From Hymenobacter jeongseonensis (GTDB lineage: Bacteria; Bacteroidota; Bacteroidia; Cytophagales; Hymenobacteraceae), in assembly GCF_015694725.1 (NCBI RefSeq), contig NZ_JADQDQ010000006.1, forward strand, positions 124,001-188,000: a stretch of 64,000 nt of DNA, read 5' to 3'. The translations under genes were made by a program, and so were the position numbers. Shown piece after piece: positions 41,145 to 48,763 of this stretch. Each line of letters starts with the position of its first letter. The first letter of the stretch is position 1. The notes below the pieces were generated by a model. The model did not search any database, was not told where the DNA came from, and saw only the letters and a list, made by a program, of their open reading frames with translations.

Positions 41145-43967
41145 ATGAACCCTCTCGTTGCCATCCGCCAATTCGACCAGAGCCTTTGGCTGGACTTTAT
41201 CAGCCGCCCGATTCTGATTAACGGCCAGTTGCAGCGCCGCATTGCCGACGAAGCGTTGCGCGGCGTCACGTCGAACCCGGCCATTTTTGCCAAGTCCATC
41301 GGCGACAGCACCGACTACGATTCGGCCATCAAGGCGCTGGCCTTGCAAGGCAAAACCACCGACGAAATCTACACCAACCTGGCCGTGGCCGACGTGCAGC
41401 AGGCCTGCGACTTATTCCGCCCGCTCTACGACAGCGAGCACACTAGCAGCGACGGCTACGTGAGCCTGGAAGTATCGCCAACGCTGGTGAACGACACCGA
41501 GGGCACCATTGAGGAAGGCATTCGCCTCTGGAAAACGGTGGCCCGCCCCAACGTCATGATTAAGGTGCCGGCCACGCTGGAGGGCCTGCCCGCCATTCGC
41601 CGGCTCATCGCCGAAGGCATCAACGTGAACGTGACCCTGATTTTTGGGCTCGAGCGCTACCGCTTGGTGACCGAGGCATTTTTGGCGGGCCTGGAAGACC
41701 GGGCGCAGGCCGGCTTGCCGCTGGCGCGCATCGACTCGGTGGCGAGCTTCTTCCTCAGCCGCATCGATGTGCTGCTTGACCCCATGTTGGAAAAAATCGC
41801 GGCCGAAGGCGGCGAGCGCGGCGCCCTGGCGCAGTCGATGGTGGGCGAAGTGGCGCTGGCCAGCGCCAAGCAGGCATACCAACTGTATAAAGAGATTTTC
41901 GCCGGTCCGCGCTGGGAGGCGCTGCAAGCCCAAGGGGCCGAAACCCAGCGCCTGCTGTGGGCCAGCACCGGCAACAAAAACCCAAAATACGACGACCTGA
42001 AGTACGTCGAAAACCTCATCGGCCCAAAAACGGTGAACACCGTGCCGGTGGAAACGCTGGACATTTTCCGCGAAAAAGGCCAGCCCGCCGTCCGCCTCGA
42101 AGAAGGCCTCGACAAGGCCCGCGAAGTGCTGCGCCGCCTGCCCGAGTTGGGCATCAACCTGGAAGAGCAAACCAACTTCCTGGAAGTGGACGGTGCGAAG
42201 AAATTCAACGAGCCTTTCAGCAAGCTAATGCTGTCGCTGGACATGAAGCGCAAGCACGCCCTGGGCGAAATGGTGGTGCCCGTGACCATGCGCCTGGGCG
42301 GCTACCAAACGGCCGTCGACAACAAGATTCTGGAACTGAACGATAAGAACTTCGTCAAAGGCTTCTGGGACAAAAAAGCCGACCTCTGGGTGCAGGACGA
42401 AGCCGGGCAGCAGAGCATTCGCAGCTTCATGGGCTGGCTGCGCGTGGCCGAAACAATGGTGGGCCGCGTGCCCGAAATTCAGCAATTTGTGCACGAGGTG
42501 AAAGCCGCCGGCTTCAAACACGTGGTGGTGATGGGCATGGGCGGCAGCACCATGGCCCCCATCGTTTTCAAAGCCGCGTTTGAGCAGGGTTCAACTGGCC
42601 TGCCGATGTCAGTGCTTGACACCACGGACCCCGGCACGGTGCGCCAGATTGAAGCGTCGGTGCCGCTGGCCGAGACGCTGTTCATCGTGGCCAGCAAGTC
42701 CGGCACCACAGCCGAGCCGCTGGCGTTCGGCGACTATTTCTACGCCAAGCTCAAGGAGCTGAAAGGCGACAAGGCCGGCGATAACTTCGTGGCCATCACC
42801 GACCCGGGCTCCAAGTTTGTGACCGATGCCACGGCTGCCAAGTACCGCCGCATCTTCCTAAACTTCCCGGAAGTGGGCGGCCGCTTCTCGGCTCTCTCCT
42901 ACTTCGGGCTGGTACCGGCGGCTTTATACGGCCTGCCCATTGGCGAGCTGCTGGAACGTGCCATTTTGATGATGCGTGCTTGCGGTGCCTACGGCGACGT
43001 GAAGCAAAACCCCGGCCTGGACTTGGGCGCCACGCTGGGCGTGCTCGCGCAACTGGGCCGCGACAAGCTCACACTGCTCACGCCGGCACCGCTGAGCGAC
43101 CTGGGCCTGTGGCTGGAGCAGCTCATCGCCGAAAGCACGGGCAAGGAAGGTAAGGGCATCCTGCCGGTAGCCGGCGAGCCGCTCGGCGACGTGAGCACCT
43201 ACGGCCAGGACCGGGTGTTTGTGTACGTGGGCTACAAGGGCCAGGCCGACGAGACCAACCTTGCCAAAATGAAGGCGTTTGAGCAAGCCGGCCACCCCAC
43301 CATCACCATCCTGATGGACGATGCGCTGGACTTGGGCCAGGAGTTTTACCGCTGGGAAGTGGCCACGGCCGTGGCCAGCGCCGTGCTCGGCATCAACCCC
43401 TTCGACCAGCCCAACGTGCAAGCCGCCAAAACCGCTACCGACGGCCTGATGAAGGCAGTAGAAGAGCAAGGCAGCCTGCCCGAAAAGAGCCAGCCCGTGG
43501 CCAGCCAAGACGGCGTGACCTACTACTCGGCCGTGCAGGGCGAAGGCGCTGCGGAGGTATTGAAGGCATTTTTCGCCCAGGCCCGGCCCGGCGATTTTCT
43601 CTGCCTGCAAGCCTACCTGACCGAGACGCCCGCTGTGAGCGAGTGCTTGCAGGAGCTGCGCGCCCGCGTGCAAGCGCAGTACCACATTGCCACCACGTCG
43701 GGCTACGGCCCGCGTTTCCTGCACTCCACAGGCCAGTACCACAAGGGCGGCCCGGATACGGGCCTGTTCGTACAGTTCACCGACGATAACCCGAACGACC
43801 TGGCGCTGCCGGGCCGCTCCTACACCTTCGGCACCTTTAAAAATGCCCAGGCCTTGGGCGACCTGGAGGCGTTACACAGCTACAACCGCCGCACCCTGCG
43901 CGTGCATCTCGGCGCCAATGCGGAGAAGGGCCTGCGCACCATGCTGGCGGCGCTGCCGAGGGCGTAA
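41145..43967 (+). CDS. tal-pgi: Bifunctional transaldolase / glucose-6-phosphate isomerase
   Basis: 940 residues. Residues 1-370 are a class I transaldolase: GVTSNPAIF (41-49) and Schiff-base Lys140 in NVMIKVPAT, followed by NVNVTLIF. Residues from about 380 form a complete phosphoglucose isomerase: VVMGMGGSTMAPIVF, IVASKSGTTAEPLAFGDYF, FSALSYFGLVPAAL, and HSTGQYHKGGPDTG near the end. The fusion links pentose phosphate rearrangement (sedoheptulose-7-P plus glyceraldehyde-3-P to erythrose-4-P plus fructose-6-P) to glucose-6-P formation. Placed between arabinanase genes, it fits disposal of xylulose-5-P made by AraBAD. Such fusions are known in other bacteria. GACCTTTGG about 25 bases upstream is a likely -7 element; no operator was found before it. 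Confidence 0.95.
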   Translation: MNPLVAIRQFDQSLWLDFISRPILINGQLQRRIADEALRGVTSNPAIFAKSIGDSTDYDSAIKALALQGKTTDEIYTNLAVADVQQACDLFRPLYDSEHTSSDGYVSLEVSPTLVNDTEGTIEEGIRLWKTVARPNVMIKVPATLEGLPAIRRLIAEGINVNVTLIFGLERYRLVTEAFLAGLEDRAQAGLPLARIDSVASFFLSRIDVLLDPMLEKIAAEGGERGALAQSMVGEVALASAKQAYQLYKEIFAGPRWEALQAQGAETQRLLWASTGNKNPKYDDLKYVENLIGPKTVNTVPVETLDIFREKGQPAVRLEEGLDKAREVLRRLPELGINLEEQTNFLEVDGAKKFNEPFSKLMLSLDMKRKHALGEMVVPVTMRLGGYQTAVDNKILELNDKNFVKGFWDKKADLWVQDEAGQQSIRSFMGWLRVAETMVGRVPEIQQFVHEVKAAGFKHVVVMGMGGSTMAPIVFKAAFEQGSTGLPMSVLDTTDPGTVRQIEASVPLAETLFIVASKSGTTAEPLAFGDYFYAKLKELKGDKAGDNFVAITDPGSKFVTDATAAKYRRIFLNFPEVGGRFSALSYFGLVPAALYGLPIGELLERAILMMRACGAYGDVKQNPGLDLGATLGVLAQLGRDKLTLLTPAPLSDLGLWLEQLIAESTGKEGKGILPVAGEPLGDVSTYGQDRVFVYVGYKGQADETNLAKMKAFEQAGHPTITILMDDALDLGQEFYRWEVATAVASAVLGINPFDQPNVQAAKTATDGLMKAVEEQGSLPEKSQPVASQDGVTYYSAVQGEGAAEVLKAFFAQARPGDFLCLQAYLTETPAVSECLQELRARVQAQYHIATTSGYGPRFLHSTGQYHKGGPDTGLFVQFTDDNPNDLALPGRSYTFGTFKNAQALGDLEALHSYNRRTLRVHLGANAEKGLRTMLAALPRA

Positions 43968-43987
43968 ATACTTTCATAACGATAGAT

Positions 43988-44083
43988 AAAACGTCATGCT
44001 GAGCGCAGCCGAAGCATCTCTACCGCTTCGTTGAATTACTCTCGAGATAGAGATGCTTCGGCTGCGCTCAGCATGACGTTTTT
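43988..44083. repeat. Family A palindromic repeat
   Basis: AAAACGTCATGCTGAGCGCA with exact inverse ending GCATGACGTTTT. C-type arms (GCAGCCGAAG / CTTCGGCTGC); loop subtype CTACCGCTTCGTTG. It ends in a T run and may terminate tal-pgi transcription. Confidence 0.95.
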
Positions 44084-44139
44084 TCAATTTCATAGAACTC
44101 CGAAACCCCACCCATAGCAAGTTTCTTATGCCTTCAATA

Positions 44140-44153
44140 CACAATCGATTGTG
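44140..44153. promoter_or_regulatory. LacI-type operator site 3 (perfect palindrome)
   Basis: CACAATCGATTGTG, a perfect 14-base palindrome, 4 bases before the chosen GH43 ATG at 44158. It is the best-conserved member of the CACAATCG group. Confidence 0.8.
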
Positions 44154-44157
44154 CACA

Positions 44158-45123
44158 ATGGCTGCGGCCCTTGCCCTTTCCACGGCCGCGCTGGCCCAAA
44201 CGGTGCCAGCGGGTGCTCCCGTGCTCGGTGCTACGGTAGGCGGCAACCCCATCATTAAGAGCAAGTACACGGCCGACCCCGCGGCCATGGTCCAAAAAGG
44301 AACCGTGTACCTCTACGCCGGCCACGACGAAGCCCCCGCCCGGCAGGAGCGCTACGTGATGAACGAATGGCTGTGCTTTTCATCCACCGATATGGTAAAC
44401 TGGACCGAGCACCCGGTGCCGTTGAAGGTGTCGGATTTTGCCTGGGCCAAGGGCGACGCCTGGGCCTCGCAGGTGATTGCGCGCAACGGCAAGTTTTATT
44501 GGTACGCGGCAATGGAGCACGGCACCATTCCGGGCAAGTCGATTGGCGTGGCGGTGGCGGATAACCCGACCGGACCGTTCAAGGACGCCCGCGGCTCGGC
44601 ACTCATTGCCAATAATATGACGACCGATGACAAACACCCGTGGGACGACATTGACCCCAGCGTTTTCATCGACGACAAAGGCCAGGCTTACCTCTTCTGG
44701 GGTAATGTGACGTGCTACTACGCCAAGCTCAAGGCCAATATGACCGAGTTAGACGGGCCCATTCAAACTGTGAAACTGCCGCAGTTCACGGAGGCGCCGT
44801 GGGTGCATCAGCGCAACGGCTGGTACTACCTGAGCTACGCCTCGCAATTCCCCGAGAAAATTGTGTACGCCATGAGCCGGAGCATCGAGGGGCCGTGGGA
44901 ATACAAGGGCATTCTGAATGAGTTGGCGGGCAATTCCAACACTAACCACCAAGCCATCATCGACTTCAAAGGCCAGTCGTACTTCATCTACCACAACGGC
45001 GGCCTGAACCCTGACGGCGGCAGCTTCCGGCGCTCCGTGTGCGTTGATTACCTGTATTACAACAAAGACGGCACCATGAAACGCGTCGTGATGACCACGG
45101 AAGGCGTGAAGGCGGTGAAGTAG
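44158..45123 (+). CDS. GH43 arabinosidase-type glycosidase, exported
   Basis: 321 residues from the ATG at 44158. An ATG ten codons earlier is in frame but would translate through the operator and spoil the signal peptide MAAALALSTAALAQ. GH43 catalytic residues are Asp40 (YTADPAAMV), Asp166 (DDIDPSVFID) and Glu212 (FTEAPWVH). The sequence type (GHDEAPARQERYVMNEWLCFSSTDMVNWTEHPVPL) matches exo-acting GH43 arabinofuranosidases or xylosidases. A close paralogue lies at 53225-54211, which shares CYYAKLKANMTELDGPIQT exactly; this copy is predicted soluble in the periplasm while the other is a lipoprotein. It would remove side chains or terminal residues from arabinan oligosaccharides. Confidence 0.9.
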   Translation: MAAALALSTAALAQTVPAGAPVLGATVGGNPIIKSKYTADPAAMVQKGTVYLYAGHDEAPARQERYVMNEWLCFSSTDMVNWTEHPVPLKVSDFAWAKGDAWASQVIARNGKFYWYAAMEHGTIPGKSIGVAVADNPTGPFKDARGSALIANNMTTDDKHPWDDIDPSVFIDDKGQAYLFWGNVTCYYAKLKANMTELDGPIQTVKLPQFTEAPWVHQRNGWYYLSYASQFPEKIVYAMSRSIEGPWEYKGILNELAGNSNTNHQAIIDFKGQSYFIYHNGGLNPDGGSFRRSVCVDYLYYNKDGTMKRVVMTTEGVKAVK

Positions 45124-45140
45124 GCGAACCAGAAGCAAAA

Positions 45141-45245
45141 AGAACGTCATGCTGAGCGCAGCCGAAGCATCTCGCGTGCCACCACTAATCCATTTGATTA
45201 CTGCCCCAAGCGAGATGCTTCGGCTGCGCTCAGCATGACGTTCTT
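45141..45245. repeat. Family A palindromic repeat
   Basis: AGAACGTCATGCTGAGCGCA with exact inverse ending ATGACGTTCT; C-type arms; loop subtype CTCGCGTG. It separates the convergent GH43 and cryptochrome genes. Confidence 0.95.
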
Positions 45246-45267
45246 GTAATTTCAAGTGCTTCAGCCA

Positions 45268-46584
45268 CTACCGTAGCCACGTGCGGACGTAGCGGCCTTT
45301 CGGGTCGTAGCACTGGGCTTGCTGGGCCACGTCGAAGGCGGTGTCGCGCACATCGGTGCCGGTGCCGGCGATGTATTTCCAGTTGCCCCAATTCGAGGCC
45401 GGGTCGTGGTCGATGAGCTGGTGCTCGAACCAGGCGGCGCCCCAGCGCCAGTCCTGATGCAGGTCGTGGATGAGGTAGCTGGCAGCATTTTGGCGGCCGC
45501 GGTTGCTCATAAAACCAGTGGCGGCCAACTCGCACATGTTGGCATCGACGAAGCCGTTGCCCGTGCGGCCTTGAGTCCAGCGCTCGAAGGCGGCGCGGTC
45601 GGGGTTGGGGGTTTTGGGCTGCTGGCCGCGCAGGCCCGCGAGGCGGAAAAAATCGGCGCCGGCGCGGCGGGCGAGCAGCCGGAAATAGTCGCGCCAGATG
45701 AGTTCCATGCGTAGCTGCTGCGAGCCTTTGCCGTTGCGGCCGGCCACGGCCTCGTAGTCGTCAATGGCCGCCCAGATTTGGCGGGCCGACAAGCTGCCAT
45801 TGGCCAGCCAGGGCGAAAACTTGGTGCTGAAGGCTTCGCCCAGCAGCTCGTTGCGGGTGTCGTTGTAGCGCGCAATCAGGCGGCGGTCTACGACGTAATC
45901 GTGCATACGGGCCAGGGCGGCGGTTTCGCCTCCGCCCAGTGTCGGCAGGGCCGAGCGGGCGTCGCGGAGCGACACGCTCGCTGCCGGCAGGCCCGCGGCT
46001 TCGGCTACCGCGGCGGCCGTGGGCAGTGGTGCGGGTACCACGCCGGCGGGCAGCGGCGGCAATTGGCGCGGGGCGGTAAGGGCCGGGCGCACCGGCGTGT
46101 GCACTGCTACATCGAACCGAAATTTGCTGAATGAGAGTGGCAGCTGCCGCACGGGAATGGACATATCGTGCGGGTGCAGCAGCGAAAGCGTCTCGAAGAA
46201 GCGCAGGGGAATGCCGCGGCCTAGGGCGGCGGCAAGGTCGGTTTCGGCGGTGGTTTCTTCGTGCGGGTGTTCGGCGCTGGCCCACACGGTGTTCAGGCCC
46301 AGCTCGCGGGCCAGCCGAGGCAGCTCGTTGGCGGGGTTGCCGAACACGAAGTGGACGCCAGAGCCCAAAGCCGCGTACCGGCGCTGCAGGTCGGCCAGTG
46401 TTTCGAGCAGGAACGGCAGGCGGTGCGGGCCCAGGCGCGGCAGGCCCAGATAGCGGTCGGGCCCCAGGGTGGCGGGGTCGAAGCAGAACACGGGCAGCAG
46501 GGCTTCGGTGTGCGCGGGGAGCGCGGCCAGGACTTCGTTGTCATGCAGGCGCAGGTCGTTGCGCAGCCAGTACAGGATTTTCAT
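45268..46584 (-). CDS. DASH-type cryptochrome / photolyase
   Basis: 438 residues from the ATG at 46584. The N-terminal photolyase domain starts KILYWLRNDLRLHDNEVLAALPAH. The FAD-binding domain has TKFSPWLANGSLSARQIW, MELIWRDYFRLLARRAG, FERWTQGRTGNGFVDANMCELAATGFMSNRGRQNAASYLIHDLHQDWRWGAAWFEHQLIDHDPASNWGNWKYIAGTGTD, all characteristic of CRY-DASH. These repair UV dimers in single-stranded DNA and may act as blue-light sensors. A light-related gene at the end of a sugar locus has no clear functional link; it is probably independent. 271 bases without recognised features separate it from the GH39 gene upstream. Confidence 0.95.
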   Translation of the reverse strand: MKILYWLRNDLRLHDNEVLAALPAHTEALLPVFCFDPATLGPDRYLGLPRLGPHRLPFLLETLADLQRRYAALGSGVHFVFGNPANELPRLARELGLNTVWASAEHPHEETTAETDLAAALGRGIPLRFFETLSLLHPHDMSIPVRQLPLSFSKFRFDVAVHTPVRPALTAPRQLPPLPAGVVPAPLPTAAAVAEAAGLPAASVSLRDARSALPTLGGGETAALARMHDYVVDRRLIARYNDTRNELLGEAFSTKFSPWLANGSLSARQIWAAIDDYEAVAGRNGKGSQQLRMELIWRDYFRLLARRAGADFFRLAGLRGQQPKTPNPDRAAFERWTQGRTGNGFVDANMCELAATGFMSNRGRQNAASYLIHDLHQDWRWGAAWFEHQLIDHDPASNWGNWKYIAGTGTDVRDTAFDVAQQAQCYDPKGRYVRTWLR

Positions 46585-46855
46585 GCAGCTTGTAGCTCGG
46601 GCGGGTGGTTTGCCTCGGGTACAACGCCCAGCCAGGAGCAAAGTTTGTGGGGAAGCCGGTGGCCGGCGAGCCGTCGCGCTGGCTCTGTATTCCCAAAGCC
46701 AAGCACCTGACGAGGCCCCAGCACCTCATTCAGGCGTCTGTTACAGGAAAAGCTGCGGGGCCGGCCGGGACTGGCGGGTGGGGCCCAACGATGCCCACAA
46801 GAGGCGCGGCGGCTAGCGGGCCCGACCGCTTTTTTCGTTGCCGCGCCCGGCCACG

Positions 46856-48577
46856 CTACCACGTCAGGCGCAGCAGGGAAACGCCCTGGCGCGGCAACGA
46901 AAACCGCAGCACTGTCTGCTCATTTTTGGCGCTGACTGTAGAAGGCGAACCCTTCAGCAAGGCCAGTTGGCCGGCCTTTTCCAGCGCCTTGCGCTGCACG
47001 GCCGTCACCTGCTGGGGCGAGCCCATGGCTTGCCAGGCGGTATAAGAATTGCTGTGCTCGTTGTCGATGCGGTAGTGCTGTAGCTTGGCATTTGCGGGCA
47101 CGCCTCGCAGGGTGAGCTCTACCTCGCTGGCCGGAGCGGTCAACTGGTCGTTGTGGTAGTTCCACACCAGCACGGAGGCGGAGTGGGGGTCGGCCGAAGC
47201 CAGGGCGCTGATGTCGGCGCGCTGGGTTTGAGCTTGGTTGTGAATGTCGGGCAGGGTGAGGGCCGTGGGATTGGCGACGGCTACGCGCGGGCCGGTCATC
47301 TTGCCCAACATGCGGAAAACGTTGAGCACGGGCTTGTCGACGCCATTGGTAGCGAGGTCGCGGAAACCGGCAAACCAGGGCTGGTTTTCGAATTCGAAGG
47401 ACCAGCTCACGGCGCCGAGTACATTGGCTTTGTAGAGGTCGGCCAACTCGTAGAGGCGGGCGTAGGCGGCGGCGGTGTAGCTGGAGTACATGGTGCCGTT
47501 GCGGTAGGCGTTTTCGGGGTTGGTGGCCACGCCGCAGGCCGCGCAGCCTTCGGGGTCGTTTTCGCCGATGATGATGGGCAGCTTGCTGTACTCGGGAAAC
47601 GAGGCCACGATTTTAAAGCCCTCGGTGATGTCGTCGAGCTGGGTGCCCATGTTCATGCGCACGTGGCCGTCCACCAGCTTGGGGGCGCCTTTGGCGTGGA
47701 AGGTGATGAAGTCGAGGCGGGTGCCGGTTTGGCCGGTGACGTAGTTCTTGCCGCTCCGGCAGTGCTCCAGGAAGCCGCGCAGGTAATCGGCGGCTTTATC
47801 CCAGCGCGGGCCGGTGGTTTCTGGGCCGCCGAGGAGGGCTTCGGGCAGGGCGCGGTGCACGGCGGCTTCGGTGTGGTCGTAGAGTTCGTTGTACTCGGCC
47901 GGGGTGCCTTTCCAGTAGCCAATATTGGGCTCGTTCCAGAGCTCCCAGCGCCAGGTTTTCACCTCGGCGGCGCCGTAGCGGGCCACGCTGTGCTTCACCC
48001 ACTGGTACACCAGCTCGCCCCACTTTTTGTAGTCTTTGGGCGGGTAAGCCCAGCCGGTGTAAATGTCGTTGTAATTGTCGCCGGGTTTCCAGTAATGGCG
48101 GTACGGCACCGGTTTCACGGACATGGCCTCGGGCATAAAGCCGATTTGGGCAATGGGCTTCATGCCCCGCTTAATGTACGTGTCGAAAATGCGGTCCACG
48201 ATGGTCCAGTCGTATACCGGCTGGCCGTGTTTGTCTTCGGTGTAGGCGTTGGTCGAACCCCATTTCAGGCCAGGCGTGCCGTCGCCGGTGGTGAGCAGGT
48301 TGTGGGGCCGCACGTACACCGGCACGGGGCTGAGGGCCGCCAGCTCGGTGAGTAGCTTCTGGCCGTCCTTCATGTACGTATAGTTGGGCTCGTCGTAGCC
48401 AAAGTAGGCCCACAGCGGCTGCATGGGGCCTATAGGCTTCTTCACATCGACGGTGATGGCAACAGCGGCCGGCGGGGTCTGGGGGAAGGCAGATGAAGCT
48501 GAAGCAGCTATCAGTGACAACACAAGGCCGCAGAAACGGGCACGGGCAGCGGTGAAATTAGAAAGAGAGGTTTTCAT
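46856..48577 (-). CDS. GH39-type beta-xylosidase
   Basis: 573 residues with a signal peptide ending SSAFPQ. The barrel opens with KPIGPMQPLWAYFGYDEPNYTYMKDGQKLLTELAAL, typical of GH39. The acid/base is Glu216 in RWELWNEPNIGYW and the likely nucleophile is Glu339 in PIIIGENDPEG. The GENDPEGCAAC sequence differs from the usual SEWN-like motif of characterised xylosidases, so the specificity may be different. A C-terminal beta-sandwich (SASVLVWNYHNDQLTAPASEVELTLRG) is present. It may cleave beta-xylosyl or related links in arabinoxylan-like side chains. A family A repeat separates it from the GH36 gene. Confidence 0.85.
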   Translation of the reverse strand: MKTSLSNFTAARARFCGLVLSLIAASASSAFPQTPPAAVAITVDVKKPIGPMQPLWAYFGYDEPNYTYMKDGQKLLTELAALSPVPVYVRPHNLLTTGDGTPGLKWGSTNAYTEDKHGQPVYDWTIVDRIFDTYIKRGMKPIAQIGFMPEAMSVKPVPYRHYWKPGDNYNDIYTGWAYPPKDYKKWGELVYQWVKHSVARYGAAEVKTWRWELWNEPNIGYWKGTPAEYNELYDHTEAAVHRALPEALLGGPETTGPRWDKAADYLRGFLEHCRSGKNYVTGQTGTRLDFITFHAKGAPKLVDGHVRMNMGTQLDDITEGFKIVASFPEYSKLPIIIGENDPEGCAACGVATNPENAYRNGTMYSSYTAAAYARLYELADLYKANVLGAVSWSFEFENQPWFAGFRDLATNGVDKPVLNVFRMLGKMTGPRVAVANPTALTLPDIHNQAQTQRADISALASADPHSASVLVWNYHNDQLTAPASEVELTLRGVPANAKLQHYRIDNEHSNSYTAWQAMGSPQQVTAVQRKALEKAGQLALLKGSPSTVSAKNEQTVLRFSLPRQGVSLLRLTW

Positions 48578-48630
48578 GCTCCTGCTGTGTTTAGTGGGGC
48601 TTTGCTTATGGCATCATGGTAAAAATTCCT

Positions 48631-48726
48631 GTCATGCTGAGCGCAGTCGAAGCATCTCTCCCGCTTCGTTGAGGCCGCATTAATTACTTCCGAGGTAGAG
48701 ATGCTTCGACTGCGCTCCGCATGACG
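48631..48726. repeat. Family A palindromic repeat
   Basis: GTCATGCTGAGCGCAGTCGA with inverse ending at 48726; T-type arms; one unpaired change (CTCCGCATG in place of CTCAGCATG). Loop subtype CTCCCGCTTCGTTG. Between the GH39 and GH36 genes. Confidence 0.95.
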
Positions 48727-48763
48727 GCCTGAATGCGTCGTTCCGATAATAATTTCGAAAGCG

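Noticed and set aside
47153..48355. Plus-strand open frame of about 400 codons opposite the GH39 gene
   Set aside because: Val/Gly/His-rich shadow frame; catalytic motifs are on the other strand.
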